A stretch of 14,095 nt of DNA from an uncultured Prevotella sp. (GCA_937906765.1 CALCUV010000191.1:1-14095); one strand, 5' to 3'. Positions 1 through 8,034 are shown, counted from the stretch's first letter. Notes: a model not told the origin generated them from the letters alone. Made by a program: numbers and translations.

Positions 1-1179
<1,179 letters not shown>

Positions 1180-1294
1180 GGAAACATGCCCTAAAGTCCT
1201 TAAAGACCGTAATGACTTTAAAGAGTCCTCCCCCTTCCACAAATATTTTCCCCTATTTTTTCGCCTTTCAGACACCCATATTGCAGAAAAATCT

Positions 1295-1302
1295 TAAATT
1301 TG
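1295..1302 (+). promoter_or_regulatory. Putative Bacteroidota -7 promoter element for dapA
   Basis: The octamer TAAATTTG matches the Bacteroidota sigma-70 -7 consensus TAnnTTTG. It lies 125 bases before the dapA start. No clear TTTG -33 element is seen at the expected distance, so this is a motif-level call. If it is used, transcription would start near 1309 and give a leader of about 120 bases that contains the inverted repeat described next. Confidence 0.4.
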
Positions 1303-1319
1303 CATAATGAATTTGACCA

Positions 1320-1410
1320 AGTTTATAAGGTAACTTCACTCACATGACATTAGATAAGGTACAGACGATGTCGTGCGAGAGTTTCTCATAACCTCATTAT
1401 CTTATAAACT
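1320..1410 (+). promoter_or_regulatory. Structured 5' leader of dapA (long-range inverted repeat)
   Basis: Bases 1320-1333 (AGTTTATAAGGTAA) pair with 1397-1410 (TTATCTTATAAACT) over 14 bp with one G-U pair, enclosing about 63 bases. A smaller ACGA/TCGT hairpin lies inside, near 1371-1380. The stem ends 17 bases before the dapA ATG, so it would sit in the mRNA leader if the upstream -7 element is used. No known riboswitch class is recognised. A regulatory role is inferred from position only. Part of the sequence resembles the AAGGTTTTAAGG-like motif found elsewhere in this window, so it could instead be a dispersed repeat. Confidence 0.35.
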
Positions 1411-1413
1411 CAC

Positions 1414-1425
1414 AACCTTAAAACC
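1414..1425 (+). repeat. Copy of the AACCTTAAAACC intergenic motif before dapA
   Basis: AACCTTAAAACC ends two bases before the dapA ATG. The same word, or its complement with small changes, recurs upstream of pheS (5822-5915) and murB (6941-7020). It contains no purine-rich Shine-Dalgarno-like sequence. Confidence 0.45.
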
Positions 1426-1427
1426 AT

Positions 1428-2303
1428 ATGCGACAAAATATCTTCAGAGGCCTCGGCGTAGCCGTTGTCACTCCCTTTATGGAGGACGGCAGCATTGATT
1501 TCGAAGCCCTCGCTCGACTTATAGACAACCAATTGGAAGGAGGCATTGACTTCTTCTGCGTGCTCGGCACAACGGCCGAAACGCCCACGCTCAACATGGA
1601 AGAACGCCGTGCCATCACCCGCTTCTTTATTGATCGTGTAGCGGGCAGAGTACCCCTTCTGCTCGGTGCTGGTGGCAATGATACACGTAAGGTCATTGAA
1701 GGACTCAAGGACATTCCCGAAGGCATTGACGGATTGCTCATCGTAGCGCCCTACTACAACAAGCCCTCACAAGAAGGACTCTATCAGCACTACAAGGCCG
1801 TAGCATCAGCCACCGACCTTCCCGTGGTGGTATATAACGTACCCGGAAGAACGGGCGTGAACATCACCGCCGAAACCACCCTCCGCATCGCACGCGATTG
1901 TCCAAACGTGATTGCCACGAAGGAAGCATCGGGCAACATCGGTCAGATTGAAGAAATCATCGTTGGCGCACCCGAAGGTTTTGAAGTATTGAGTGGCGAC
2001 GACGGCATTGCATTCGAACTCATGAGCGCAGGAGCAACAGGTGCCATCACCGTAATCGGAAACTCCCACCCCCGCGAATTTGCCGAAATGATTCACGCAA
2101 TCCAAGCAGGCGACCTTCAAAAGGCACAAACCATCCACCACGGATTCAACGACTTCTACAAACTCCTCTTCGTGGACGGCAACCCCTCAGGCGTAAAGTG
2201 CGCCCTCGCCCTTCAAGGCACCATCAAAAACGTACTCCGCCTCCCCTTAGTGCCCGCCCGCAAAGAAACAGAAGCAAAGATTGCCGAGTTTTTGAAGCAG
2301 TAA
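1428..2303 (+). CDS. dapA: 4-hydroxy-tetrahydrodipicolinate synthase DapA
   Basis: DapA condenses pyruvate with L-aspartate semialdehyde, the first committed step toward diaminopimelate (for peptidoglycan) and lysine, in the cytosol. The 291-aa product has the usual length and TIM-barrel motif order: GTTAETPTL at residues 47-55 (most relatives have GTTGE), the proton-relay tyrosine in APYYNKP (Y110) and in YNVPGRTG (Y136, with R141 for substrate carboxylate binding), and the Schiff-base lysine in IATKEASG (K165). The ATG at 1428 gives the canonical N-terminus (a short stretch before GVAVVTPF). There is no Shine-Dalgarno sequence, as is normal in Bacteroidota. It follows ligA on the same strand and ends in a hairpin terminator at 2347-2393, so it is probably monocistronic. 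N-acetylneuraminate lyase is a paralogue, but the motifs favour DapA. Confidence 0.96.
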   Translation: MRQNIFRGLGVAVVTPFMEDGSIDFEALARLIDNQLEGGIDFFCVLGTTAETPTLNMEERRAITRFFIDRVAGRVPLLLGAGGNDTRKVIEGLKDIPEGIDGLLIVAPYYNKPSQEGLYQHYKAVASATDLPVVVYNVPGRTGVNITAETTLRIARDCPNVIATKEASGNIGQIEEIIVGAPEGFEVLSGDDGIAFELMSAGATGAITVIGNSHPREFAEMIHAIQAGDLQKAQTIHHGFNDFYKLLFVDGNPSGVKCALALQGTIKNVLRLPLVPARKETEAKIAEFLKQ

Positions 2304-2346
2304 GATTCCGATAGTTCAGAGATTTACTCCGACATACAAACTTTTC

Positions 2347-2393
2347 AAAAGTGGAGATTATCCCCAACCCCAAGGGATGATTTCCGCTTTTTT
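2347..2393 (+). terminator. Rho-independent terminator of dapA
   Basis: The left arm AAAAGTGGAGATTATCCC (2347-2364) pairs with GGGATGATTTCCGCTTTT (2374-2391) along 18 positions, three of them G-U or A-C-type near matches. The loop is nine bases and a run of six T follows at 2388-2393. It begins 44 bases after the dapA stop codon. Confidence 0.85.
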
Positions 2394-2688
2394 CGTAATT
2401 GAGAAGTAGTAATTGAAACATAATTCAAACTAATCGGCCCCTAGTTGAAACTAAGAGTGAATTACTCAGAGCCTTTAAGTTAGTGGACACTACAGTGCCC
2501 GCATGGATTGTGTGTCAGAGACCTTTTGATATCACCTCATCATAAAGGGGGCAACATCTTATCCTACTCCCAAACCAGCGTCGCGATATGCGACAGAGGT
2601 TTAAGTTTTTCTCTATGAACTCCACTAAATCAAAATAATAATTTAAATTTGTGAACATAAAAATTAAATAAAATAATACCACAATATC
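2394..2688. other. Gene-free stretch between dapA terminator and DUF262 gene
   Basis: About 295 bases carry no convincing gene. The longest plausible plus-strand micro-ORF (2588-2638, 16 codons) has nothing to support it. Visible structure is limited to a GTCGC/GCGAC hairpin at 2580-2594 and an 8-bp inverted repeat TTAGTGGA (2480-2487) / TCCACTAA (2621-2628). The last 60 bases are very AT-rich and hold the putative promoter of the next gene. The stretch may mark the left edge of an inserted accessory segment. Confidence 0.5.
2644..2651 (+). promoter_or_regulatory. Putative -7 element for the DUF262 gene
   Basis: TAAATTTG matches the TAnnTTTG consensus and lies 37 bases before the ATG at 2689, a typical distance. 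A matching -33 TTTG is not evident. Confidence 0.4.
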
Positions 2689-4518
2689 ATGAATAGCGAA
2701 AAATTTACAAACACCTCTATAACTATCAAGGGTTTACTTGGTTTGATTGAAGCCAAAGACATTGCTATTCCTGAAATACAACGCCCATTTGTATGGAAGA
2801 ATAGTCAAGTTCGAGACCTTATAGACTCCCTTTACAAGGGATACCCTACTGGGTATGTCATCCTGTGGAAAAACCCCAATGTAAAGTTGAAAGATGGCAC
2901 AATGTCGTCTGGGAAGAAGGTTATTATTGATGGACAACAGCGCATAACCGCACTCATGACTTCAATTGCTGCACAGAAGGTGTTCAATAGTGAATTCAAA
3001 GAAAGCAGAGTTAAGATAGCCTTCAATCCATTTGCAGCTTTAGACTATCAAAATGGGAATAGCGAAGCTGAAATGTTTGCTGTTCAAACTCCCGCTCATG
3101 TCAAGAGTAAGAATTGGATTCCCGATATTGCAACTATTTTCAGCACAGGTTTTTCATCATGGACTTTCATTCCTGAGTATATTAAAGAAAACCCAGAGAT
3201 GGACGGAAATGATTTGCAAAAGATATTAAACCAACTCAAAAATATTGAGACCACGCAAATTGGAGTAATCGAGCTTTCTGAAAAACTTGATATTGATGTA
3301 GTTACAGACATATTTATTCGCATCAACTCTAAAGGTACACCTTTGAGTCAAGGCGATTTCGTAATGTCAAAAATGGCGGCAGATGAGGAGCACGGAGGAA
3401 ATACACTTCGTAAAATTGTGGATTATTTCAGTCATTTATCCGTAGTTCCCAGCTTTTATGAACACATCAAAAACAACGACACAAACTTTGCAACAACCCC
3501 CTATTTTAAGAAACTGGAATGGCTCGCAGAAGACAAAGAAACTGTGTATGACCCTGGTTGCGATGATGTAATTCGTGTTGCGTTTATGCACAAATTCAAG
3601 AGAGCAAAGTTGGCAAATTTGGTGCAGTTATTAACTGGTCGTGACTTTGAAACTCGCGAATTCAAAGAAGACATTGTTGAAGAAACTTTCAAAAACATGT
3701 ACGATGGAGTGTTGAATGTTATCAGTCAGCACAGTTTTAAACAGTTTATGATTGCTATCAAATCAGCAGGGTTCATCTCCAATAAAATGGTAACATCAAA
3801 TATGGCATTGGATTTTGCCTATACCATTCATCTTTTGCTTCAAAATTCAGATGTTCCAGTTGCTGAAAGAAAAAGAATTGTACAGAAATGGTATGTTCTT
3901 TCCGTTTTGACAGGAAGATACAGCAGTTCTCCCGAATCGGCATTTGCGCGTGATTTACGACAAATAACTGAACAAGGAGTACCTGCAATGTTGAAATCAA
4001 TTGAAGATGCGATATTGTCAGAAAATTTTTGGAATGTAGCAGTCCCTCAAAATCTTACAATGGCTTCAACAAACAATCCAACATATTTGGTTTACCTTGC
4101 TGCACAAGTCTACTTCAATGACATCTCTATGCTATCAACCAACATAACAGTTCGTGAACTTATCCACTTGGGAGGAGATGTCCATCATGTTTTTCCAAAA
4201 CAATACTTGATAAACCACAATTACGCAAAGAGTCAGTATAATCAAGATGCCAACTATGCTTATCTTGATAGACCTGTCAACGAGTCAATAGGTAAAAAAG
4301 CCCCCAAAGAGTATTTTAACATAGCTCTTGAACAATGCAAAACAAAAGAAGCCTTATGTGGTTCGATTGTAGACGAACAGCAACTCTTCAACAACCTTGA
4401 AATGAACTGTATCCCTACAACGGTATTAAATATGGAAGATAAAGATTATCCCCAATTCCTTGAAAAACGACGCTTGTTAATGGCGCAAAAGATTAGAAAG
4501 TATTACGAAGGATTGTAA
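2689..4518 (+). CDS. DUF262 protein with C-terminal HNH-like motif (GmrSD-related, possible defence gene)
   Basis: The 609-aa product opens with a DUF262 domain: IPEIQRPFVW (27-36), GYPTGYVILW (51-60) and VIIDGQQRITAL (78-89). The DGQQR signature is the presumed NTP-binding/hydrolysing motif of GmrS-type proteins. RINSKGTPLSQGDF (211-224) is also characteristic of the family. Near the C-terminus, DVHHVFPKQYL (497-507) followed by an Asn in PVNESIGKKAP (529-539) resembles the HNH/DUF1524 nuclease signature of DUF262 fusions. Known relatives include GmrSD type IV restriction enzymes and SspE-type anti-phage proteins; this exact substrate is unknown. Sampled stretches are about 35% GC, against about 50-60% in dapA and the murB-side genes, and the gene stands alone between housekeeping genes with its own promoter and terminator. 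That suggests horizontal acquisition. The defence role is inferred. Confidence 0.85.
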   Translation: MNSEKFTNTSITIKGLLGLIEAKDIAIPEIQRPFVWKNSQVRDLIDSLYKGYPTGYVILWKNPNVKLKDGTMSSGKKVIIDGQQRITALMTSIAAQKVFNSEFKESRVKIAFNPFAALDYQNGNSEAEMFAVQTPAHVKSKNWIPDIATIFSTGFSSWTFIPEYIKENPEMDGNDLQKILNQLKNIETTQIGVIELSEKLDIDVVTDIFIRINSKGTPLSQGDFVMSKMAADEEHGGNTLRKIVDYFSHLSVVPSFYEHIKNNDTNFATTPYFKKLEWLAEDKETVYDPGCDDVIRVAFMHKFKRAKLANLVQLLTGRDFETREFKEDIVEETFKNMYDGVLNVISQHSFKQFMIAIKSAGFISNKMVTSNMALDFAYTIHLLLQNSDVPVAERKRIVQKWYVLSVLTGRYSSSPESAFARDLRQITEQGVPAMLKSIEDAILSENFWNVAVPQNLTMASTNNPTYLVYLAAQVYFNDISMLSTNITVRELIHLGGDVHHVFPKQYLINHNYAKSQYNQDANYAYLDRPVNESIGKKAPKEYFNIALEQCKTKEALCGSIVDEQQLFNNLEMNCIPTTVLNMEDKDYPQFLEKRRLLMAQKIRKYYEGL

Positions 4519-4536
4519 TATTTAATCATGATGCAA

Positions 4537-4573
4537 ACAAAAAAGGTGTGTCTGACGGACACACCTTTTTTGT
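4537..4573. terminator. Strong terminator hairpin after the DUF262 gene (possibly bidirectional)
   Basis: ACAAAAAAGGTGTGTC (4537-4552) is a perfect 16-bp inverted repeat with GACACACCTTTTTTGT (4558-4573), separated by the five-base loop TGACG. The T-run follows the GC stem on the plus strand and an equivalent run appears on the minus strand. It starts 18 bases after the DUF262 stop and could also stop read-through from the convergent pheS. Confidence 0.9.
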
Positions 4574-4609
4574 TTATCTTATCCACATCCCCTTTACAAT
4601 CTACAAAGG

Positions 4610-4636
4610 GACGACGTACTAAAACAGTGCATCGTC
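4610..4636. other. Hairpin of unknown role in convergent intergenic region
   Basis: GACGACGTACT (4610-4620) pairs with AGTGCATCGTC (4626-4636) around the loop AAAAC, with one mismatch and one G-U pair. There is no adjacent T-run, so it is not an obvious terminator. It lies between the two terminator-like hairpins of this region. Confidence 0.4.
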
Positions 4637-4706
4637 AATTGAGAATTTTGCATAGCTTTGAGATTTATTAAACGCCAAAAACATGTATCAGAGAAAGCAA
4701 AACATT

Positions 4707-4744
4707 AAACGACGATTGCCCCAAGTGGAGTAATCGCCGTTTTT
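4707..4744 (-). terminator. Putative terminator of pheS
   Basis: AAACGACGATT (4707-4717) pairs with AATCGCCGTTT (4732-4742) with one A-C mismatch (a G-U pair when read as minus-strand RNA), over a 14-base loop. On the minus strand it begins about 40 bases after the pheS stop codon and runs into TTTAATGTTTT. On the plus strand the stem is followed by TTTTTCG, so it may work in both directions. Confidence 0.6.
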
Positions 4745-4784
4745 CGTTATATTAACTACACTAAAGTGTTGAGAATATTCGCTA

Positions 4785-5804
4785 TTAGTTTGCCGACATG
4801 AAGTTTTCGAGGAAACGAGTGTCGTTTTCTGAGAAGAGGCGGAGGTCTTTTACCTGGTACTTCAAGTTTGTAATGCGCTCTACGCCCATACCGAAGGCAT
4901 AACCCTTATACTTCTTGCTATCAATGCCGTTTGCTTCAAGCACATTGGGGTCAACCATACCGCAACCGAGGATTTCTACCCAACCTGTGTGCTTACAGAA
5001 TCCACAACCCGTTCCGCCACAGATGTTACATGAGATGTCCATTTCAGCCGAGGGTTCAGTGAAGGGGAAGTATGAGGGGCGGAGGCGAATTTTGGTGTCA
5101 GCGCCAAACATTTCGCGAGCAAAGGTGAGGAGCACCTGCTTGAGGTCGGTAAACGAAACGTCTTCGTCGATATAAAGTCCTTCTACCTGATGGAAGAAGC
5201 AGTGTGCGCGCGCAGAGATGGCTTCATTGCGGTACACACGTCCGGGGCAAATCACGCGAATGGGAGGTTCGCTTTGCTCCATCACACGGCTCTGTACGGA
5301 ACTGGTGTGCGTACGGAGGATGATGTCGGGGCGTGCTTCGATGAAGAAAGTGTCCTGCATGTCGCGTGCGGGGTGATCATCGGCAAAGTTCATAGATCCA
5401 AACACGTGCCAGTCGTCTTCCACTTCAGGACCTTCCGCCATAGCGAAACCGAGGCGTGCGAAGATGTCAATGATTTCGCGCTTCGTGAGCGAAAGGGGGT
5501 GGCGTGTGCCAAGCTTCACGGGATATGCCGTGCGCGTGAGGTCAAGGTCTGAGAGGTCGTCCTCAGAAGTAGCAATATTGAGGCGGAGTTCAGCCAACTT
5601 CTCTTGAAGCGCCGTCTTGAGTTCGTTGATGCGCATACCCACTTCGCGCTTCTGTTCGCCAGGAACATTGCGGAAGTCTGCCATGAGGTCGTTCAAAAGA
5701 CCTTTCTTTGAAAGATATTTAATACGGAGCGCTTCGAGTTCCTTCTCATCAGCTGCGCTCAAAGTTTGGATTTCACCGAGTAAATTTGAAATGCGTTCTA
5801 ACAT
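4785..5804 (-). CDS. pheS: Phenylalanine-tRNA ligase alpha subunit PheS
   Basis: PheS is the catalytic subunit of the alpha2beta2 enzyme that charges tRNA-Phe with phenylalanine using ATP. The 339-aa product has an N-terminal coiled-coil tRNA-binding region (about 1-85), HPL (102-104), the substrate-loop THTSSVQ (165-171), class II motif 2 (GRVYRNEAISARAH..FHQVEG, 188-209), FPFTEPSAE (246-254), a Cys quartet (C259, C262, C267, C270) within CNICGGTGCGFC that may bind zinc, and motif 3 GYAFGMGVER (301-310). Length and N-terminus fit the family with the ATG at 5804. The beta-subunit gene pheT is not next to it; separate pheS and pheT is normal in Bacteroidota. It is divergent from the lipoprotein gene and convergent with the DUF262 gene. 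The leader of about 140 bases holds a repeat hairpin (5822-5915), but no Phe-rich leader peptide was found. Confidence 0.97.
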   Translation of the reverse strand: MLERISNLLGEIQTLSAADEKELEALRIKYLSKKGLLNDLMADFRNVPGEQKREVGMRINELKTALQEKLAELRLNIATSEDDLSDLDLTRTAYPVKLGTRHPLSLTKREIIDIFARLGFAMAEGPEVEDDWHVFGSMNFADDHPARDMQDTFFIEARPDIILRTHTSSVQSRVMEQSEPPIRVICPGRVYRNEAISARAHCFFHQVEGLYIDEDVSFTDLKQVLLTFAREMFGADTKIRLRPSYFPFTEPSAEMDISCNICGGTGCGFCKHTGWVEILGCGMVDPNVLEANGIDSKKYKGYAFGMGVERITNLKYQVKDLRLFSENDTRFLENFMSAN

Positions 5805-5821
5805 AGTTAAGTTGAGTCTTG

Positions 5822-5915
5822 AGGTTGAGAGGTTATAAGGTCATAAGGTTGGAGACGGCTTAAAGGTTTTAACCCCAAGGGGCCTTAAAACCTCAAAACC
5901 TTACAACCTTTAGTC
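5822..5915. repeat. AAGGTTTTAAGG-family intergenic repeat and hairpin in the pheS leader
   Basis: The segment is built from variants of AGGTTATAAGG / AGGTTTTAA on its left side and their complements CCTTAAAACCT, CAAAACCTT and ACAACCTT on its right. The core AGGTTTTAA (5864-5872) pairs perfectly with TTAAAACCT (5885-5893), with CCCC/GGGG stacked inside (5873-5876 and 5879-5882). In pheS mRNA this would fold as a leader hairpin. Related words occur before dapA and murB, so it is more likely a dispersed repeat than a pheS-specific attenuator, though neither is excluded. Confidence 0.5.
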
Positions 5916-5948
5916 TATTATCCTTTTAACCTTGTTGCAAATTTCGTG

Positions 5949-5956
5949 CAAAGTTA
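5949..5956 (-). promoter_or_regulatory. Putative -7 element for pheS (minus strand)
   Basis: Read on the minus strand these bases are TAACTTTG, matching TAnnTTTG, about 145 bases upstream of the pheS ATG. No convincing TTTG -33 element is seen. With the plus-strand element at 6002-6009 it forms a compact divergent promoter region. Confidence 0.38.
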
Positions 5957-6001
5957 GGTATTTTATTTGAGAAAGGTCGGTAAGTTTTAGAGAAAAAGGT
6001 G

Positions 6002-6009
6002 TAAATTTG
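6002..6009 (+). promoter_or_regulatory. Putative -7 element for the lipoprotein gene
   Basis: TAAATTTG matches the TAnnTTTG consensus and lies 83 bases before the ATG at 6093. It is the third occurrence of this exact octamer ahead of a plus-strand gene in the window (also 1295 and 2644). Confidence 0.42.
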
Positions 6010-6092
6010 CTACTTCTAATGCGACATGAAAGGCAGATAATCGTAGGACACTCTGAATAACCTTTCTTCACTCGCTTATTCCATACATTACA

Positions 6093-6914
6093 ATGAGAAA
6101 TAGTTTTTGGTTTTGCGTGTTCTTTTTAGTGGGACTCACGGCGTGTGAAAATCGTCCGGAAAAGACACCAACTCAACTTGTTAATGTTGACTCCATACTT
6201 GCATTGCCGCCCGACACTTTGGAGTGGGAAGAGTTGGACATCCCCGATGGGGCAGACGGTTTGTTTGATGATTTCTTCTTCAACTTTGTGCGCAATAGTC
6301 GCTTCCAAGAAGAGCGAATTCATTTCCCCTTACCAGTTCAAAACGGCAAGATATATAGCAAAATTGAGCGCAAAGATTGGATTTTCGACCGTTTGGAAGA
6401 ACTACAAGAGGTCAACACCATGATTTTTGACCAAAACGACGACATGAATTGTGCGCAAGACACGAGCATTAACGATGTGACGGTGGAATACATTTATTTT
6501 AATTGTGATAGCGTTAAGCAATATATTTTTAAGCGCATTGAGGGACGTTGGAATTTAACCCAATTAAATTGGCAATCGTTTAAGCAACATTCTGACGGCA
6601 ATTTTTATGCCTTCTACAAACAGTTTGCCAACGACTCCATCTTCCAAGAAAAAAGAATCCGCAACCCCTTTGATTTTAAAACCTACGATGAAGAAATCAA
6701 CGAGGAAATAACTGGAGAAGTTGATGCCGAGGTGTGGTGGGATTATTCTCCCGAACTCCCCAAAGATATGCTCACAAACATCAACTACGGACACACATCA
6801 CCAACCTCTCGCGTGCGTCATTTGATTATCACTAGTCCCTCGGCAGGAATGTCTTCCACACTCAAGTTCCGCATGATTAAGTGGCAATGGAAGTTAGTCG
6901 GATTGGAAAATTAG
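6093..6914 (+). CDS. Lipoprotein of unknown function (resembles DUF4348)
   Basis: The 273-aa product starts with a short hydrophobic signal peptide ending in the lipobox LTAC, so Cys18 would be lipidated and the protein anchored in the cell envelope facing the periplasm or cell surface. After a short spacer the mature part is rich in acidic and aromatic residues: FDDFFFNFVRNSRFQEERIHFP near residue 60, a second similar block around 170-190 (FYAFYKQFANDSIFQEKRIRNPF), and PKDMLTNINYG near 225. The two blocks share a pattern of F-x2-F-x-N/D-S-x-FQ-E-x-R-I-x-P, so the protein looks like an internal duplication. The overall pattern resembles the Bacteroidales DUF4348 lipoproteins from memory; no function is known. 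It is divergent from pheS and separated from murB by a repeat-rich gap of 112 bases without a clear terminator. Confidence 0.85.
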   Translation: MRNSFWFCVFFLVGLTACENRPEKTPTQLVNVDSILALPPDTLEWEELDIPDGADGLFDDFFFNFVRNSRFQEERIHFPLPVQNGKIYSKIERKDWIFDRLEELQEVNTMIFDQNDDMNCAQDTSINDVTVEYIYFNCDSVKQYIFKRIEGRWNLTQLNWQSFKQHSDGNFYAFYKQFANDSIFQEKRIRNPFDFKTYDEEINEEITGEVDAEVWWDYSPELPKDMLTNINYGHTSPTSRVRHLIITSPSAGMSSTLKFRMIKWQWKLVGLEN

Positions 6915-6940
6915 AATGAGGGTGTGAGGTACGAGGTTGT

Positions 6941-7020
6941 AAGGTTTTAAGGACCATTCGGAGTAAAACCTTGAAGCTAAGCGACCTCAAAACCTTGTAG
7001 CGAAGCGACCTCAAAACCTT
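6941..7020 (+). repeat. Inverted repeat plus 24-bp tandem repeat upstream of murB
   Basis: AAGGTTTTA (6941-6949) is a perfect inverted repeat with TAAAACCTT (6964-6972) around a 14-base loop. It is followed directly by two copies of a 24-base unit (6973-6996 and 6997-7020) that differ at two positions; each unit ends in CGACCTCAAAACCTT. The last copy ends six bases before the murB ATG, so the repeats lie in the murB leader if transcription starts further upstream. The CTCAAAACCTT part is shared with the repeat before pheS. Confidence 0.7.
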
Positions 7021-7026
7021 TTCACT

Positions 7027-8034
7027 ATGTTTATCAAAGAAAATTACTCCCTCCTCCCCCATAACACATTTGGCATTGACGCCAAGTGTAAGCGCTTCGT
7101 GGAATATTCCAGCGAGGCGGAATTGCAAGAGTTTCTCCGCTCACGCGATGCCGAAGAGTCCCTTCTGCATATCGGTGAGGGGAGCAATCTCGTTTTTACA
7201 AAGGACTTTGACGGCACTATCCTTCACTCCGCCATCAAGGGCAAGCAAGCATTTGCTGGTCCCGACATGGTGATGCTCATTGTGGGCGCGGGTGAAAACT
7301 GGGACAACCTCGTGGCATGGTGTGTCAAGCAGGGGTATCACGGTCTTGAAAACCTCTCGCTCATCCCCGGAGAAGTGGGTGCGGCGGCGGTGCAAAACAT
7401 CGGTGCTTACGGCGTAGAGATTGCCGATTTCGTGGCAAACGTAGAGGCTATCAACCTCGAAACGGGCATGCACGAATTCTTTAGTGATAGTGCTTGTAAA
7501 TACGGGTATCGCGAAAGCGTATTCAAGAAGGAAGGCAAGGGTGCGTATGCCATTACGCGCGTCCATTTGCGCCTCAACCGCACCTTTACCCCCCAGTGCA
7601 CTTACGGCACCATTGAGCAAGAACTCGCCAAGCGTGGCATTTCCACACCTACGGCAAGCGAACTCCGCCAAGTCATTATTGACATCCGCAAGAACAAACT
7701 CCCCGACCCTAAAGAAATCGGAAGCGCGGGCTCTTTCTTTATGAACCCTGTAATCAGCAATGAGGAATTTGAACGCCTCAAAGCCACTTATTCCGACATC
7801 CCTAACTACCCTCAAGCAGAGGGTGTTAAAATCCCCGCAGGGTGGCTCATCGAGCAATGCGGATGGAAGGGAAAATCACTTGGCAGAGCGGGCGTATATG
7901 AAAAGCAAGCCCTTGTGCTCGTCAATCGTGGTGGCGCAACGGGCATAGAAGTTGCCACACTCGCCAATACTATTGTTGCGGACGTACGCCAAAAATTTGG
8001 CATAACTATTACACCAGAGGCGAATATCATTTAA
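7027..8034 (+). CDS. murB: UDP-N-acetylenolpyruvoylglucosamine reductase MurB (type I)
   Basis: MurB is the FAD- and NADPH-dependent cytosolic enzyme that reduces UDP-GlcNAc-enolpyruvate to UDP-MurNAc, the second step of peptidoglycan precursor synthesis. The 335-aa product shows NTFGIDAKCK near the start, the FAD-binding GEGSNLV (50-56), LSLIPGEVGAAAVQNIGAYG (110-129), and the catalytic set: Arg in YGYRESVFK (R162), Ser in GSAGSFFMNP (S236, the proton donor) and the terminal Glu in PEANII (E331). The YGYRESVFK insertion and length mark it as the E. coli-like type I form. The ATG at 7027 lies directly after the intergenic repeat. It heads a co-directional series, but 135 bases containing a tandem repeat separate it from the next gene. 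Confidence 0.97.
   Translation: MFIKENYSLLPHNTFGIDAKCKRFVEYSSEAELQEFLRSRDAEESLLHIGEGSNLVFTKDFDGTILHSAIKGKQAFAGPDMVMLIVGAGENWDNLVAWCVKQGYHGLENLSLIPGEVGAAAVQNIGAYGVEIADFVANVEAINLETGMHEFFSDSACKYGYRESVFKKEGKGAYAITRVHLRLNRTFTPQCTYGTIEQELAKRGISTPTASELRQVIIDIRKNKLPDPKEIGSAGSFFMNPVISNEEFERLKATYSDIPNYPQAEGVKIPAGWLIEQCGWKGKSLGRAGVYEKQALVLVNRGGATGIEVATLANTIVADVRQKFGITITPEANII

Noticed and set aside
1193..1220. TAAAGTC/GACTTTA stem after ligA as a terminator
   Set aside because: Only a 7-bp AT-rich stem with a 15-base loop and no directly following T-run.
1806..2141. Cys- and His-containing 111-codon minus-strand frame in dapA
   Set aside because: Shadow of dapA codons; no conserved motif and no independent promoter.
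2480..2628. Remnant insertion sequence flanked by TTAGTGGA inverted repeats
   Set aside because: The 8-bp match is short enough to occur by chance, and no transposase fragment lies between the repeats.
2588..2638. 16-codon micro-ORF starting at ATG 2588
   Set aside because: Too short, with no ribosome-binding or conservation evidence, and placed just before the AT-rich promoter of the next gene.
5805..5945. Phe-rich leader peptide or T-box controlling pheS
   Set aside because: No short ORF with Phe codon runs and no T-box-like conserved elements were seen; the hairpin belongs to a repeat also found before other genes.
7141..7857. 238-codon open frame on the minus strand inside murB
   Set aside because: Fully antisense to murB, which has every family motif; the product has no domain, signal or plausible start context.
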